The notes beneath the pieces were generated by a model, which was not told the DNA's origin, did not search any database, and saw only the letters and a list, made by a program, of their open reading frames with translations. This document shows, piece after piece, positions 62,501 to 64,000 of a stretch of DNA of 64,000 bases. Both the position numbers and the translations under genes were made by a program. Numbering within the stretch: the stretch's first letter is position 1; every line of letters starts with the position of its first letter. Source of the DNA: a bacterium (GTDB lineage: Bacteria; UBA8248); NCBI GenBank assembly GCA_022825065.1, contig JAJDYR010000029.1, forward strand, positions 1 to 64,000, given 5' to 3'.

Positions 62501-63388
62501 TTAACTTCCCGTCACGATGGCGAACGCGCCCAGAAGCGCAATCAACGCCCCCACGACGACACGCCACGTCACGTTTTCCTGCTGCCGGAACAATAGCCAG
62601 GAGAGAAAGATGATCAACAAAACGGACAGGCGGGTCAAAGGGATGACGCGGGTGATTTCGCCGAGCTTTACCGAGGACCAGAAAAAGAAAATACCGCACC
62701 CTTGCAGTGCGGCTCCCAGAAGAAGGACGAAAAACCCTTTCCTGTCACCATTCTTGCCCGGATCCCCTTGGCTCTGCGCGAAGGGCATCGTCCCCAGCAG
62801 GAGCGTGAGAGAAGTCGTGTTGGCGACCGCCATGCCGAAAGCCGAGGAGGAAATCCACTCGAACGCGAATTTTCCCACCAGATGCGCAAATGCATACATC
62901 AGCGCAGACACCATGGGTATCACATAGTAGTGGAGCGGTATCCTGCGGCCGATATCTCCTTTGGGATTGTAGACGAGCAGGCTCGCCCCGCACATGACGC
63001 CCAGGATTCCGCCCGCCTTCTGGAACGACATGCTCTCCCCCAATACGAAAACGGCCAGAAGCGACGCCCACACGAGAACGGTCTGGCTCACCACCGCAGC
63101 GCGCGCCAGCCCCGTATAGCGGATGGCGACGAAATTGATATATCTGCCCAGAAAACTCCCGAAAAAACCCATCGCCATGAACCAGAAAACGCCCTGGTAG
63201 GGTATCCGGCCGAGCGGTCCCTCCATCCAGTAGAAAAACCATCCGAGTGTGGTCGTCACGCAAGCCATCACCAGATTGGCCGTATGCATTTTCATGCGCG
63301 GAATCGCATAGCGCTGCGATACGCGGGCGAAGGCGATGAGCGCCGCACAGCAGAGCGCTAATACGTTGGGGTGAATGGCGTCAAGCAA
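62501..63388 (-). CDS. EamA/DMT superfamily transporter (second of a tandem pair)
   Basis: 295 residues, ten membrane segments in two EamA repeats; LDAIHPNVLALCCAALIAFA at the start, SFLGRYINFVAIRYTGLARA, RRIPLHYYVIPM, and PLTRLSVLLIIFLSWLLFRQ near the end. It is clearly a duplicate of the adjacent gene. Co-transcribed with it; the order is 62501 gene first. Substrate unknown. Confidence 0.9.
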   Translation of the reverse strand: MLDAIHPNVLALCCAALIAFARVSQRYAIPRMKMHTANLVMACVTTTLGWFFYWMEGPLGRIPYQGVFWFMAMGFFGSFLGRYINFVAIRYTGLARAAVVSQTVLVWASLLAVFVLGESMSFQKAGGILGVMCGASLLVYNPKGDIGRRIPLHYYVIPMVSALMYAFAHLVGKFAFEWISSSAFGMAVANTTSLTLLLGTMPFAQSQGDPGKNGDRKGFFVLLLGAALQGCGIFFFWSSVKLGEITRVIPLTRLSVLLIIFLSWLLFRQQENVTWRVVVGALIALLGAFAIVTGS

Positions 63389-63710
63389 AACGTCGACCTT
63401 CTATGAGCAACTTATCTCCCATCCAGCCACCATGAGCCCCCGGTACGCGCTCCGCCGCAGGCGAGCCGTCGCAAACGCGCGAGTTTGGAAAAAACGAGCG
63501 CCGGAGTCGATGAAAACGGCTCGCTGGACTCAAAATGGGGATGCAGGATTCGGTTCAAGAAATTTCCCAACAGGCAGAATATGATGGGCGATTATGGCAC
63601 GGAAAGCGTCACTCAGGATAGCTTCAGGCGCTGTGAAACACACGAAACGTGGTGGATTTGCTATGTGACGGGAGAAATTTGAGGATTTGCCGTCTAACCT
63701 GCGTGCTCCT
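63389..63710. other. gene-free interval
   Basis: I see no gene, repeat or terminator that can be supported. Likely the promoter region of the leftward EamA genes lies here, but none is clear. Confidence 0.5.
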
Positions 63711-64000
63711 TTAATGAAGCTGGCTTTCAGGAATGAATTGCATCTCGTCCAGACTCTTGTCGACGACTTTGGGCCCCCGATAGCCCGGGAAATTCTCGAC
63801 GTAGGGACAATCCTCGGGAAGCCCTCCCATTTCGATGATTTCAGGCCCGATCGGCAGGCACAGCGGCTCTATCTCGAAGCGCTCGGCATATACGCGGCAT
63901 CGGTTCGTCTCGACCTCGAGTTGCGGGCAGGCACTCGTCAATAAAAGCAGCCTGTCGTCCTCCCAAACCTTGTCGTAGCAACACTTCCCGCAACCGGTGC
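63711..64000 (-). CDS. YkgJ-family cysteine cluster protein, N-terminus cut by the window edge
   Basis: The frame runs from base 64000 to the TGA at 63711. It contains TGCGKCCYDKVWEDD (CGxCC), ACPQLEVETNRCRVYAERFE (C ... C-x-VYxxRF), PLCLPIGPE and EDCPYVENF. This Cys order (CxxC-CC, C, C, C, C) fits UPF0260/YkgJ zinc- or iron-binding domain proteins (usually about 100-150 residues). It is the last gene of the window; function unknown. Confidence 0.8.
   Translation of the reverse strand, partial: TGCGKCCYDKVWEDDRLLLLTSACPQLEVETNRCRVYAERFEIEPLCLPIGPEIIEMGGLPEDCPYVENFPGYRGPKVVDKSLDEMQFIPESQLH

Overview
This is a 64 kb, GC-rich, densely coding chromosomal segment with no phage, plasmid or CRISPR signal. 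The encoded cell is Gram-negative: it has lipoproteins, a DegP-type periplasmic protease, TbpB-like surface lipoproteins, and binding-protein-dependent tripartite and ABC uptake. It has a low-redox side (ferredoxin-dependent 2-oxoacid oxidoreductase, molybdenum hydroxylase parts, selenoproteins) and an ordinary heterotrophic side (acyl-CoA dehydrogenase, LLM flavin enzyme, amidohydrolases, ATP-type PEP carboxykinase). I cannot place the lineage from sequence alone. The mix recalls uncultured Deltaproteobacteria-, Nitrospinota- or Tectomicrobia-like groups, but that is a low-confidence guess.

Layout. 0-6 kb: IS110-type transposase tail, a palindromic repeat, DUF3179 selenoprotein with degP, then a Mo-cofactor operon (moeA-mobA-ridA). 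6-10 kb: thioesterase and a complete TctCBA transporter. 10-17 kb: secreted protein, SUMF1-type protein, and a three-gene 2-oxoacid:ferredoxin oxidoreductase operon that I read as oxalate oxidoreductase, headed by a GntR/FCD regulator, followed by 1.2 kb without genes. 17-32 kb: MFS, glnE, M20 hydrolase, deacetylase, LVIVD protein, dehydrogenase, YgfZ-like protein, pckA, tautomerase and nitrilase-family protein. 32-42 kb is the most accessory-looking part: BNR/MoaD pair, GNAT, two TbpB-like lipoproteins (one carrying a metzincin motif), SUMF1 protein, HepT/MntA module, NIPSNAP, tRNA-Gly and many small mobile repeats. 42-52 kb: methyltransferase, ABC importer, an operon of Sec-DsbA/FrnE - P1 peptidase - MFS - RidA, and DUF62 with mtaB. 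52-64 kb: coxM-coxS-coxD-coxE without coxL, response regulator with glutamine synthetase, cutA, meaB, acyl-CoA dehydrogenase, LLM enzyme, twin EamA transporters and an edge-truncated cysteine-cluster protein.

The strongest observations are two genes split by in-frame TGA codons that sit exactly where a redox cysteine belongs (U-P-L-C in DUF3179, U-P-W-C in a DsbA/FrnE protein). Each is followed by a hairpin with the same CGUG loop start at the same distance. Both are best read as selenoproteins, not pseudogenes. Second, the 2-oxoacid oxidoreductase alpha subunit carries the active-site pattern I recall for oxalate oxidoreductase. Third, several gene-free gaps contain short composite repeats that share an outer inverted repeat (GGGGYTGTTGAAAAAG) but enclose different inner palindromes.
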